Assembly: GCA_904066235.2 (NCBI GenBank)
Contig: CAJFCV020000005.1
Location: forward strand, 4,335,501 to 4,399,500
Source of the DNA: Bursaphelenchus xylophilus
Taxonomy: Eukaryota; Nematoda; Chromadorea; Rhabditida; Aphelenchoididae
DNA length: 64,000 bases
Direction: 5' to 3'
In this document: piece by piece, positions 49,214-60,922 of the stretch
How the letters are laid out: each line of letters starts with the position of its first letter
Numbering within the stretch: position 1 is the first letter of the stretch
Program-made: the position numbers and the translations under genes
Notes under the pieces: model-generated
Database searches by the model: none
What the model was told of the DNA's origin: nothing
What the model saw: only the letters and a program-made list of their open reading frames with translations

Positions 49214-51308
49214 TCACCAACGAGGGTCACGCTGAGGATGGTACGATTTTTTGAGAGGATTAGAGAACCCGAAAGTTGCGATAAAAGATGCACTTACAGT
49301 GATTTGAAGGTAAAATCCCAAAGGTCTGAAGATTAATCCAGCGAAGAACTCAGACAGAACAACCAATTTAATTCTCGAATGGACTAACTGGGCGATGGTT
49401 GGGTCATCAAATGGGGTTGAAGTATTCAGCAGTGTCATGAAAAGCAATTGATGAGCACTGATGGCCAACAGAACCTTGAAACTGTGGAATATCCATGTTG
49501 CAATTGGCCGATGTTTTATGAGGATTAAAAGGAATGTAATTATCGCTCCAAAAACAGCGGATGATGAGACTCCGAATCGAGGGAATCGACGGGATGGAAT
49601 GGCAAGGATGTAGGCAAAAAAGTAACAACCTGAAAACGACAAAAAAATTTTAATGTGGGAGTAGTAATGCTTTGAAACATAATGTTGATGAATAATTAGA
49701 ACTACTTTTCAAAAAAAAAATCATAAAAACTTGCCTGCCAAAATTAAAACATGATATTGGAAATTAGTCCGGACTTCTTTGTGATTTGTCTGTACCAATA
49801 GTTCCGCAATACTCGAGAAACCGCTGAAATTAATTTTTTTTTAAAATTTATGTTGTTCTTCGTCATTCCTTCTCTTTTTGCTTACTACGCGATGATCAGA
49901 CAGATTCTTTCCAATTCTGACGTCGTTTGTTTCAAGTCACAGCTGGGCTCATTTGCCTGCAAGTTTACAAAGAAATCAACTGATTAGATAATTAACTGAT
50001 AAGACCCTGGAACGTCATTGAAAGGAGTACTCACATTATAATCGTGATCCAGCAAAGGCCTTCCGCTGTAATTTTGCCTCCGGGAAAACGCTTTTCCCTC
50101 CTCGATTAATAATTGAAGATAATTTTGCTCTTTCAGCCATCGAGGAGATTGGTGGACACATCTGATGAAAATTAAAAAAAGTAGTCACTACTTACAACAA
50201 GGTTAAGATAAAGCCAATAAAAGTTAGGATCCCTTGAGCCATTAGAATCGTCCTCCAAGGAGCTGCGAGATGGGCCATTAGCAAGGAAATGGAGTATAAA
50301 AAAAGGGCAAGGATCTTTCCAAAGTTTATGTGATGGCCAGTAATCGCATTAAATTTGTAGTAAGACCAGTCGATTACTGAAATCTTGGGATGGTTTTGAT
50401 TTAGCGTTGGTCGTTGGAGATTATTTTTGGTTTTCAAGTCTGGATAAATTTCAATCAAGTCTACAAGTCATAAGCTCGCCATTTTTCTTATTAAACCTTA
50501 TCTTATTTGGAATGTGATGATTTTTGTAAAATACGTCGCATATCACATCTTCTTCTTTAACTTACATATACACAACAAGCAATGTCCGGCGGCGCCAGTC
50601 AAGAGTCCACTGAAGAATCTGAAGCCAGTAAACGCCCAATAAATCGGGCATAACGCTGATATGAAGGATAAGATGACATGGACGAATGAGAATATTATGA
50701 GACCTTTTCGCGGGGATAAACTGAATCAAGTTGTTGTTTTTTTTTAAATAAGGCAAAGTATTTGGTGCATTTTTTGTATGCTTACTTTTGAGATAACAAT
50801 GCGGATAAAAGATAACCACAACCTGAGCCAACATAATACGTGAGAAAAACGATAAATAAGGCGTTGTTTGTCAGTATTGGGTAGGAGAGAAACTGAAAAT
50901 AATTCGATTTTAGCAAAGTACAGTTGAGATTCTCTAAAATGTAATCTTTTAGCGCAGCTTTTCTTGCTTACCTCAAAGGTTAAATAGGGCTTTTCGAATA
51001 TTGATAAGGAAATATTCTTCCGCGACCAGCTAAAAGTAACTGCTTGAAAATTTTTGACTGCTTTAAAAGACGCTTATAAGATGAAAAAGATTAAAATTTT
51101 CGTTCTACCTGTGCCGATGCTCCTGAATTACCCCATTTTGTGCCAAAAATTGCAGAAAAATGACTTGGTTTAGGTAGAAAAATCCATAAATTGAGACTAT
51201 CGTGAGCGTCTAAAAAGCATAAAAATCAGCTGTAAGAGGTTACCATTTAATTACCTGAATTCGACTTCCTTTCAGCGTTGGACCAGACTGTCGAAGTAAT
51301 AAATCCAT
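49214..51308 (-). CDS. MFS transporter, SLC22 (organic cation/anion transporter)-like
   Basis: Eleven exons: 51308-51255, 51209-51109, 51029-50972, 50892-50786, 50720-50566, 50460-50196, 50161-50035, 49956-49886, 49823-49735, 49629-49298, 49231-49214; total 458 aa with all phases agreeing. Hydrophobic segments fit a multi-pass transporter. Family marks: QNLSPRKGL after TM2 (position of the GRR/DR loop), FRFFSGLLTGAAG in TM4, APWRTILMAQG before TM6 and HQSPRWLKEQ after it, the SLC22 signature. Intron 9 needs a GC donor (GCAG|GCAAGT). The last intron (66 bases) is open in frame, so the C-terminus may be 22 residues longer, and the twelfth span is uncertain. The TM1-TM2 loop is shorter than in typical OCT/OAT proteins. 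Substrate cannot be told from sequence. Confidence 0.75.
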
Positions 51309-51497
51309 AAAAACAATTCTGTCGGAAAAGTCAGCGCTCGCCTCAGGGCATCGAAAAGAAAAGAGAATGAATCACGAAATTTTGTATTTTTTCGGGAGAG
51401 CCCTCAGAAAAGAGTCCAAGTTTTTTCCTCCGTCTTTTGTGTGATATAAAGTAAACATAAATAAATAAAAAACAAATATTTTGCTATGAAACATTAA

Positions 51498-52804
51498 AGG
51501 ACCAGAAAAGGTATTTTTTGAACCGATTTTTTTATCGGCGTAATCAGGCAATTTCGTGGCGGGACTATCAAGGTATGTATGTGTTCTCGATTTTTAGAAT
51601 GGAGAATAAACTTCTCCTGTGAATTTTAAATGACGTTTCTGGCGGAAGATGGAGTTGATTGGCCCAGAAAGATTGATATTAATGCTGAATAAGATGTGCA
51701 ATTTCAGGAATTCCATCGAAAATCGTCATATAAGTTCAAAAATCATGTTGTACTTCATGAAAAATTGGAAAATTACTGATATTGCTCGTCTTTCAGGTTC
51801 TATTTGGTCTTCTAGGCTCATTGTCAGAAAGATGGCAAAACTTTAGCATTTACTATTCATGTTCCGTTTTTAGTTCAATTTTTTCCGTTTTATCCAGTTT
51901 TTTTTTTGAATTTTAGGTATCTCTTTCCATGGATGCTACTCTGAACATGGCGTCAAGTTCCTTGACGAATTCAAAAACAACTCACAGATCTTAAGAAAAG
52001 GTTTATTGCTAATATTAGATTAAAATAGAGAAAATATATTTAGATTGAAATAGAGAAAAAGGGTGAAATACTATTCAACGTTCATGAAGCGATAATTTCC
52101 CGTGTTGATGGCATTGTTCTAGTCTCCAAGGCCTGCAAAACGTAGTCTTTTCCCGACGTAACAGGAATCTGAAACAAAATGAACATTTACAAACAAATTA
52201 TTGCTCAAAAGTTCAAGCTTATTACCCAAAAATCAAGTTTTAGCCCAAATTTTGATATTATCCATGGCAAAAGTGCATAGTTCTTACAAAAACGGAGTAT
52301 TAATAACATGCTTTGTCCTGTAAAACGTATATCAACTCGTGGACTACTTCATGCAGTGATTAACTAAAGCTAGAGCACTAATTTCACTGATAAAAATATA
52401 TTATTCATGATACCTGTCTGTCTAAAAAATAAACACAAAAAAAGTAAAATTCCCACCCGTCCACATGTGTCCGTCGACCATACCCATCCACGAGTCCGGA
52501 TTCTAACTGCTTCTAATCGTCCAATCCTTCTTGTTCGGAGAGATATCTAAAAAAGTAACTGAAGGACAAAAAAAAACAAAATACACGAACGGGTTTGATG
52601 TTTTTCATCGAGTTCCTGGAATGACCCAGCTCATTCAACATGTGAAGCAATGGTTTTGGGCCAATCGGCCATTTAGAATTCACAAGAGAAGTTTATTCTC
52701 CATTCTAAAAATCGAGAACACATGCATACCTTGATGGTCCCGCCACGAAATTGCCTGATTACGCCGATAAAAAAATCGGTTCAAAAAATACCTTTTCTGG
52801 TCCT
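51498..52804. mobile_element. 1.3-kb TTAA-flanked inverted-repeat element
   Basis: Terminal inverted repeats of about 130 bases (AGGACCAGAAAAGG ... ATCGGCGTAATCAGGC ... TTCTC(C/T)TGTGAATT) lie at 51498-51630 and about 52668-52804, nearly identical. Each end is bordered by TTAA (51494-51497 and 52805-52808). The interior has short frames only and no recognisable transposase. The TTAA target points to a non-autonomous piggyBac-type element; TA or another target cannot be excluded because the repeat edge is itself A/T-rich. Confidence 0.8.
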
Positions 52805-52808
52805 TTAA

Positions 52809-55497
52809 AGTCTTAGGAAAGTTTAGCCTTTAAAATTAGATTTACAGGACAGTTAAAGTATCGCAGAGTTGTCACTATCATTGTGAAAATATTGAAATTT
52901 AAGAAAATCACAATTTGATGACTTATATGAAAACAGTAAGTGGTCGAAGTACGGCACTCAGATCATCCCCAAATCCTGCATGCATGATCTTCATAGGCGG
53001 CACTAGAATTCCTAAAATTTATACGTCAAGGTTTTAAAACTCTACCGAAATATTCAACGATCTCGAGAGACCATTGACCAATAGATTTTGGAGTGTCTGC
53101 AATAGAGTCGCCACAAACCTCGCATATTTCTCACACGGTCCCATCACAATCCCGACGTTGTCTTTTATGAACTCTAAAAGGTCAAATTGATTTGCTTACT
53201 GTATGGAAAATGTGAGCACCAATTCAATTTTCTTTCTTATTTGTTCATTTTTCTCACACTCCAAGTCGAACAGCAACACAATTCTCATGCCATAGACTCA
53301 TAAGGAGATTCGGAAAGAAGGATGACTCTTTTGCATGTAAGAATTGGAACTTCCTTGTATTTTATTACTCACAAAATCTCAGAAGATCTCCAATGTTGGA
53401 CAAGTTATTCGGTCTATGACGCAGTATGTATATTCGAGCACTTATAAAGTTTTCTCGATCGATTTTCATTTTGTGTTGGGTCCAATTTCGGTGAGAAACG
53501 AGAACACGAAAAATTGGCTCTGATTTCATTATTAGAGAGGGGCCATAACAAGGTTGGAACTCGTCATTCCGAAGGGCAAAAAAACGAAATAATGCGACAT
53601 TCCGTTGAGTATTTTCGGGTAGAGATTTTATTGAGTTTTAGGGTAAGCGCAGCTCAATTTTTAAGCCGGAGAGGGTTCGAAATTTGATTTGGTACGTGAA
53701 ATACGCTTCGTTGTGGTGACATAAAAGGATACATTCATAACTCAGATATCGGAGAAATTTGGGGAAAATTTTGGTTTGAATTTGTTAAGGATTTTTAGCT
53801 GGTAATTCATCGAAACTATGTTCGGCGATTTTTCGCCCTAAATGCCTAAAATTCGAAATTATTTACAAAATTTGTGCGCTTCTGACAGACAGTAATCATT
53901 GAATATCTCGACAACGGCTGCAAACATTTGCTTTTGCAAAATTAAAAATGAGCGTCTTGCTTCGGGCATTTTCAGAGTAAATTTTGTCTCAAAGTAAATT
54001 CAGTCTTATATTTTAGGTAAAACGTTAAAAAAAATGTTTCCCAAATTCGCTCTCCACATTCGAAGAATGACACTCCTCTCCGCCAATCTGTCCTCCGCCC
54101 ACTTTATTCAATTTTTTAATCTGGAAAATGTGTAAATTTATCCCCGCATCTCGTGGGCCCATCGGGACTCAAGAAAAGGGCTTGGCTTCTAGAGGGTTTT
54201 TGAGAATGGGATAAATAAAACCCCAGACAGATTCTACTTCTGGAGATTGAGGAGTGCATTGTGTGAGGGAAAGAACGGATGTCTGGGTGTTCCAGCGCAG
54301 TTAGTTCTTACAACTGAAGGAATTAGAAACAAGTCTGATGTTTGGTGATGACAAATGGAAGTCCGAAGATGGAACAAAACTATTTTTGAAATTTAAAATT
54401 TTTTGATTTTGAACTAATTCATTTTTCAAGCCTACAGTATGCCTTATGACCTCTACTGTAATTCTACACCTCTTTCGAAACAACTGTTGCCTCCCCCCTC
54501 CTTTTCATCACAATTTATCGCGTTTATCTTATCCATTTTTCGTCATCATCCTTTTTCTTGGCCAAAATTTTTTTTCCTCTCTTGACGGAAATTGTGGCAT
54601 CAAAAAACTCTTTAGTGGCGTAAAATGATGAAGATGCGAGGGGGTATGTTTATCTGCTGTTATTAGATTTGACACTTCGTCTTCGGGAAGGACAAGGAAG
54701 ATTCTTTCTGTCGGGCTTCTGTTCTAATTTTCGACTGGCATGATCGGGAATAGAGGGGAATTCCGGATTTTTTGAGTGAGAAATGGAGATCAAGGTAGAA
54801 TAAGCAGGTCTGTTATGACTTTCTTTAGAATTTTTGTCTCTGTACAGTAAAAATCCAGCCCATTATTTCTCGAACTAGACTAGAAGAGCTGCAAAAATCC
54901 TGGAGGCCAAGAAAGACCTCGAATTCGCCTCCTATACACATCAATTGCAACTCTTCCGTTTACCTCCACCCTTCCCATTTATCATCCTCATCCCCTCTAT
55001 TATCCCCAAAAAAATCTTCGTACTCGTTACAGCCCCCTTCTGATTCATTGACCACCGGACGAGGAGATAAATGCGCGGGGATGTTTTGAGCCGGAAGAAA
55101 TGGCCATCCAAATTGGTTGGGTATACTTTTTTTGGAATGGCAAGTTTATTCGCAATGAGTTTTTTAGGAGACTAAGTTTATGTGAAGCCAAATGATGGAC
55201 GTGGATGTATGAAGGATGCTGTGAAAGGGTGGAAATTTAAGCGATGGGGGTCGAGAGGGCTAACTATACTAAATCTATGGTTGCAGACCCATCTTATCTC
55301 TTGAAGCTTGTTCGCTTTTAAAAATGTTTCTAATAGTTATATAGCGCTTTAAATTGCGTGATATTTCGTGGCGTGATATTTCGCGCATATTTCATCGTAA
55401 TCAATAATAACATTAAATTATTAGGGTACGTTTGGACCAGGTTCACCTTAATTTATCTCCTTTACCACCTACTACAAGATCTTCTCGCTGGCTTCCT
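52809..55497. other. Gene-poor 2.7 kb, nothing recognised
   Basis: No conserved frame, repeat or RNA gene seen on either strand. The right end presumably carries the promoter of the gene at 55498. Confidence 0.4.
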
Positions 55498-56915
55498 ATG
55501 AACGTCACTGGGGTTCTATGGACCCTCTATCCGTTAATCGGCATCCTCGGCTTTGTAAGTAGTTCATTCCCCACCGAAGTACTGCCATAAATTGTTTTAT
55601 AATCATCATTTTTCAGTTTGAATTCCTCTCAGGCCTATTTTATTTATTCTTCTGCCTCCCATTTTTTGCATTTCTTTTACCAGTCGTTTCGGGTGTCATA
55701 TCATGCATTACCTCAGTGTACGCCTTAACAATCCAATATTCAACGAAGTAAGTCACGAGATAAGATGAGAATTGATTGATTTCCGTGTTCCGCCTCCTTC
55801 CAGATGCGAATTAACAATGCAATTTATGTCGGCGCTACTCTCATTCCTATTATTTTTGAGCACGTTTACAGAAGCAGCATGCCTTCGGCGAAGTAAGTTG
55901 CAAAATTACATTTTTGATTATATTTGGTCCGTTCTTATATTATACTAGATGACTAAAGCAATTTTCTAGTATACTCTGCAAATGGAGCTGACAGTTTCTG
56001 CGCCGGCATTCTAAATAGGACCTTAGGGTCTCAGATGGCTTGCAAGGACGCCTTATCAGATCTTCAGCAGGACATGCTGACCAAAATGGGATTTCCGGAT
56101 GCTCATAACTTTGAAATTGGGTTAACAACCTTTTTGGCGATCGTATCTTTAATCCACTTTTGTGCCGCTGTGATCCTGACAACCTTCAGTGCCATTGAAA
56201 CGAGGCAAGCTACTTACCTGCCCTTATTTTAAGTCCTAAAACATCCAAATTGATATTACACTGCCTAAATTAATATTTTTTTTCAGATTTCGACTCTCCG
56301 CCCCTCATTGGCAAGTCGTCTTTGGACTAGCGACCTTACTGATCTCATATGCATATCACTCTTACTGTTGTATCTTCTTTTTTGCCTACTTTCCCACAAT
56401 CGTCGCCTGCTTTTGTTTGGCCCAAGCCGCAGTTCCATGGCATTTCCGAGAGAAATCTGTTCAACGACAAATCTTTTCCATTGTCGGGGCTGCGTTGAGT
56501 ACGACGTTAGTGGCCGTTACTACATTGGGGATGCTTTGTTGGTTTAATCGGTGAGTTTTGGCCTAAAGTAATATAAATCATCCAAATTTCGGCAAATATA
56601 TGTTCTCAAAAACCTACATTTTGATTCTTTTTGCCACTTACAATATTGTTATTGAGCTTCCAATACTATAAACACTTTAGAAACGCTCCAATTGACGATA
56701 AATCCCCCGGCATGTACAGATTTTGCACTCTTCCCTCCCGGATCTACCAGGTCTGCCACAAAAGTCTCGCCTTCTCCAAGCCTTATGTGTGGTGGAAGCC
56801 GGAACAGATCGCTCAAGAGACGGGTATCGTCCAGATCGCGACTTACGCACTGCTGACCATCACCGGATTCATTCACTTCGGCCTTTTCATGCATGATGCG
56901 TTCGGTTCGACATGA
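55498..56915 (+). CDS. Multi-pass membrane protein, not recognised
   Basis: Six exons: 55498-55554, 55617-55747, 55804-55892, 55970-56204, 56287-56550, 56681-56915 (336 aa). Phases agree; the intron after 56204 has a GC donor (GAG|GCAAGC), without which the protein would end 7 codons later. About seven or eight hydrophobic segments are visible (for example MQFMSALLSFLLFLSTFTEA, GLTTFLAIVSLIHFCAAVIL, IFSIVGAALSTTLVAVTTLG, IATYALLTITGFIHFGLFM). A loop after the third group has two Cys (FCAGILNRTLGSQMAC) and a glycosylation site, so it probably faces outside. No family signature recognised; a receptor or channel-like role is possible but unsupported. AATAAA at about 56922. Confidence 0.72.
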
Positions 56916-57088
56916 GTTTTTTGTCAATAAAAATTAGGCTTATAACACAAAAAACAGCCCAAGAAGGGTTAAACACCCATTCTGAACACCAAAAGAGCCA
57001 AACTTCATGATGCATATAATTTACGGACTATACTGTATATTACTTTAGATTACAGAAAACAACCCGGAATGCTGAGAGAATTCGAATA

Positions 57089-58730
57089 TTAGGCGTTGAT
57101 TCCCTCCGTGGCCGTGCAAAGTTCGGCGGCCAGAGCGTAAAGTTGGAGTTTTCCGTCGTTTCCCTTGAGGGCATTCAAATGAGTGAGACCAATTATCTGA
57201 AATCATCATGTGTAATGTAAATAATCAGTCATTTTGACACAAACTGCTCTAAAGAGGTCAAAAAAGGTGTGGGTGAGCTATCTGATAAAGTCGTCCACCT
57301 TTTGTCCGACCCACCCTATCACAAACCCGTTAATTTTATCTAGGCCATGTTTAATATCACTCAAAAAATACGATTTTTGAAAGAATACTTTGTAATAATG
57401 GCCCTAAAAACAAACAAAATGCTCTAGTAACTGTTCTTTAGAATTTATACCAAAAAGAAGTCTAAATTACCTTGATATATTCGTATTTTAGGACTTCAGG
57501 TATGTCCACATTGAGTAAAGTCCGATTCAAAACTGATAGAATGTCAGTAAATGCATAACCGTCTTTCCTGAGCTTCTCCAAATAAACGACAGCCATCTTG
57601 AATTGAGCAGTTTGACATCTTTGGAAGAAATCAGTGATCTCTTCTGGACTCGGCTCATCGCATACTTTATACACAACATCAGCCGAGACTCGACCATAAC
57701 CCGAAGCGGTGCATTGGAGATTGTTCAGAGCCTGCAAAGGAGAGAGTCAGGATATATACAATAAAGTCTTGGAAGAGAAATTTGTAATACTACACTTGCC
57801 ATTCGGAGATCTCCTTGGCTGGTTTGCCAGATGGCTTCGAGTCCATCGTCTGTGTAATCAACTCCCTCTAGTTCGGCGACATTCTTCACCCTTTTTATTA
57901 GCTCCTCGCGACTCAACCGACTGTATTTTACAATTGCGCAACGACTTTGGATTGGCTCTAAAACAACACGAATTATTGTTTATTACCGAAGTTCTTGGAT
58001 GTCTAAAAAGAAAAAAAAACAAGGCAAAACACATACCAATAACCTTGTCACTTTGGTTGCAAGCCAACATGAATCTTGTCGTCTTCGAATAATTCTCCAT
58101 AATCCTCCTCAAGGCTTGCTGAGCACCTTCAGTCATGCTGTCAACCTCATCCAAAACAATGATCTTGTGCTTCCCCAAAGGTAGTGTGACATGGCACTCA
58201 GCAAAGTCTTTTATTTTCTGTCGAACAACATCGATTCCACGTTCATCCGAGGCATTGAGCTCAATTACCGCTTTCTTGTAGAGATCTCCAAGCATTTCTC
58301 TTGCCATCGCGTGAATAGTAGTCGTTTTTCCACATCCTGGTGGACCCTGTAATCAAACGATTATAAGTAATAATCCTTATTTGTAGCGTTTTCCTACAAC
58401 GTCCTAAACTTCGATGAAAAGAAAGAAGCCAAACTTACAGCCAAGACCATGTGGGGGACATTGCCATTTCTTGCAAAGAACTTGAATCTCTCGATAGTTT
58501 GTGGATTTCCAGCAACTTGATCCAACGTCTTGGGCCGATACTTCTCTACCCTGAAGGAAATTGGTTTAATATATTCCTTTAATTTTTCTGCAACCTATTA
58601 ATAAGCTTCGCTACCAAAGTTAACGCATAAAACAAAAGAAAAAAGCGAAACTTTGAGCTTACCATGGAATATTAGCCTTAGGTTTTGAAGTCTTGTCCAC
58701 TTCCATCGGTTCAGCGGCTGTTTCACCCAT
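57089..58730 (-). CDS. rfc-2: Replication factor C subunit 2 (clamp-loader ATPase)
   Basis: Six exons: 58730-58663, 58550-58439, 58346-58037, 57957-57800, 57731-57471, 57196-57089 (338 aa, normal for RFC2). RFC boxes in order: WVEKYRP (box II), GPPGCGKTT (Walker A, about residue 61), [31 protein letters not shown] (Walker B with the sensor region), [17 protein letters not shown] (arginine finger SRC), [21 protein letters not shown]. The [17 protein letters not shown] and VCDEP stretches match RFC2 rather than RFC4 or RFC5. Walker B reads DEVD where most RFCs have DEAD. Intron 4 needs a GC donor (ATG|GCAAGT): the GT three bases on would break the frame inside ALNNLQ. It acts in the RFC complex that loads PCNA at primer ends. 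Divergent from pir-1. Confidence 0.95.
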
Positions 58731-58932
58731 TTTGTTACCTGATTTGCTTCTAAACTTTGGCAGAATCAAGTTCGACAATTTTCTGCATCCAAAAATATGT
58801 TTCCCGCGCAAATTGAGATTTTTTTACAAATAATTTTTCGAATTCCCGCGATTTTCCTGATGTTTCTATGCGTCTCACCACGAAGTCTGCATTAGAAATT
58901 TTTTTCACAAAAAGATTTTCTCGCGGTTTCAG

Positions 58933-59090
58933 TGAAACTATCGCGGAGTTGGAAGACAGCCAAGCAATTTTGTTCGGACATCGAGAAGTTCATCAAGGCC
59001 GACTCCAAGAAGACCCCAGGGCCGATTATTAAACCTTCAACTTTAAAAGTATTTAGCTATGACCCGAACCAGTCGGAAGCTACCCAAAGA
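58933..59090 (+). CDS. Exon-like open segment upstream of pir-1, identity unknown
   Basis: An acceptor (GGTTTCAG, ending 58932) is followed by an open frame KLSRSWKTAKQFCSDIEKFI...PNQSEATQR ending at a donor (AGA|GTGAGG). Codon choice looks coding. No ATG opens this frame: an in-frame TAG lies upstream, so the start codon would have to come from an upstream exon, possibly split as A|TG. Its end phase does not fit the pir-1 exon at 59491 (two leading bases needed), but would fit ATG at 59180 (TTTCAG|ATGGGATTTC). It could be the 5' end of pir-1 through a junction I mis-set, or a separate short transcript. Confidence 0.3.
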
Positions 59091-59490
59091 GTGAGGATTT
59101 TGTGGAGAGGATGGATATTTATTGTGTTTTCAGGGAGATTTGGTGTTTTTCTATTTCCATTATGTTACAGTTGCTTTCAGATGGGATTTCTTGATAAAAT
59201 TGGGATTTTCTCCCTGGTTTTATCGATATTTTTTATGTAAAGGTTCGGAAGGGGAATGTTTATTGATTCGGCTCCCCTTTCGAATTGACATAATGTCTTT
59301 GTCGTTTTCGGCGACCTTAATTTGCATTTTCTAAGCCTTTATTTTAGAATAATCTATTGTCTTGATGTTTGAAGCTCCCGAATGAATTTAGATCTTCGTT
59401 ATTGTAACGTAGATGATATAAGCTCGTTGTGTCTTGTTTTTTATAGATATTTGCATTGAGTTATTGCTGTTTCTAATCCATTCTTTTCAG

Positions 59491-60922
59491 ATGGGCGAGG
59501 TACGAGCCGATCGGAAAAGTGGTGGAAGGAACGAGGATATTCGCCTTCAAAACCCCGTTGTGCCATGAGTTGTGTTGTAAATACACGAAGAGCAAACGAT
59601 TTACAGTCCAGGATTTTTATCGAACCGTAAGTTGCTTCGTTGTTTTTATTTTGTTGGCTTTAGCTTGTGGATAATGTAAAATGTTAAACGAATTACTATT
59701 TTTATTACAAGAAATGCTCTTGTTTGCTGAATTCCGTAATTCCAGACGTTATTCGGTGGTATTGATGTTGGGTTGGTGATAAATGCAACGAATACGCAGA
59801 GGTATTATGAAAAAGCGGAAGTGGAGATCTTGGGAATTGAATACGTCAAACTGCCTATGCATGGTCGAAGTTTTGTAGAGAGCGATTCGGTGGTCAAAAC
59901 ATTCATTAGATCGATTGACGACTTCCTGGAACGGAATAAAGACAACAGTGGGTTGAAGTTATATTATACATGGCATTCACCTAGAGAAGTTGATTAAAGA
60001 CTTTACTTATAGATAAACTGATTGGAGTTCACTGTACTGATGGGGTAAATCGATCGGGCTACCTGATTTGCCGATATCTCATTGATCGGTTGAGCTTAAG
60101 CTCGCACAATGCTTTAAACGGTTAGCTGAATATCAAAGTAAATTATGTTTATATTTTTAGTGGTTGAAACTGCCAGAGGATATACAATAGAACGAGGAGC
60201 GCTTATTCAAGCTGTCCACAGAGCCGACAGGGAGCGGAGGCTTCGGAAGTATGTTTTTTACTTTTTTTATCCTGTTTTTAGGTAACTAAACATAGTTCAT
60301 ATAAAATTTTTCCAGAAAACGGCCAAATATTGAAAGTGACGGCGAAGAAGACGAACGAGAAAAGCGAAAGAAGAGAAAACGACAAGCCCTCAAACAGGAA
60401 AACAACGCTTTGGATGACACCCATGAACAGATTGATCAGGATACCCTGGCCCAAATTATGCAGCTAGAACAAACCCTTTCGTCGCAGCACACTCAGAGCG
60501 TCTCACAGAATGAGTTCCCACATCAATATTTTGAAGAGCAAAATCAGAAACGAGTCCAATCGAGTCATTTCCAACTTCATCAACAATACCAACAATTTGT
60601 TCAGAATCAATCCGGAACCAGCAGTCCTTATGTTGATAGCCCGCAAATGGAAGAGGATGAGTTTGAAGATGATGAGGAACAGACAATCGTAAGTCTTATT
60701 TATTTATTTTTTTATTTTTAGGTATTAATTTATTATACATGACATTTTTGATCCATAAGTTTATTTTGATCCTTTCAGGACATCTCAACTCTCGGAAAAA
60801 TTGATGTTGTGGAAATGTCAACGGCCCAGCGTCGCCGCCAACGTCGCAAAAAGCTTGAGAAAAAGTTTGACGTCCAAAAACGAGGGAGATTTTGGGAAAT
60901 CAACGAACTGAACAAACAGTAA
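59491..60922 (+). CDS. pir-1: PIR-1/DUSP11-type RNA 5'-triphosphatase with C-terminal extension (5' exon unresolved)
   Basis: Exons 59491-59626, 59746-59947, 60013-60120, 60161-60248, 60316-60688, 60779-60922 keep frame for 349 residues from the conserved Trp (WARYEPIGKVVEGTRIFAFK). Family marks: GLVINATNTQRYY, KLPMHGRSF, KLIGVHCTDGVNRSGYLICR carrying the Cys and Arg of the HCx5R catalytic loop, and ARGYTIERGALIQAV. DUSP11 enzymes remove beta and gamma phosphates from RNA 5' ends; C. elegans PIR-1 acts in small-RNA pathways. After the catalytic domain comes about 170 residues absent from the short worm protein: a basic cluster KKRKRQ in an Arg/Lys stretch (nuclear signal), a Gln-rich segment, an acidic EEDEFEDDEEQ run, and a basic end RRRQRRKKLEKK. 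The exon with the initiator ATG was not found between 58740 and 59490. Confidence 0.85.
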
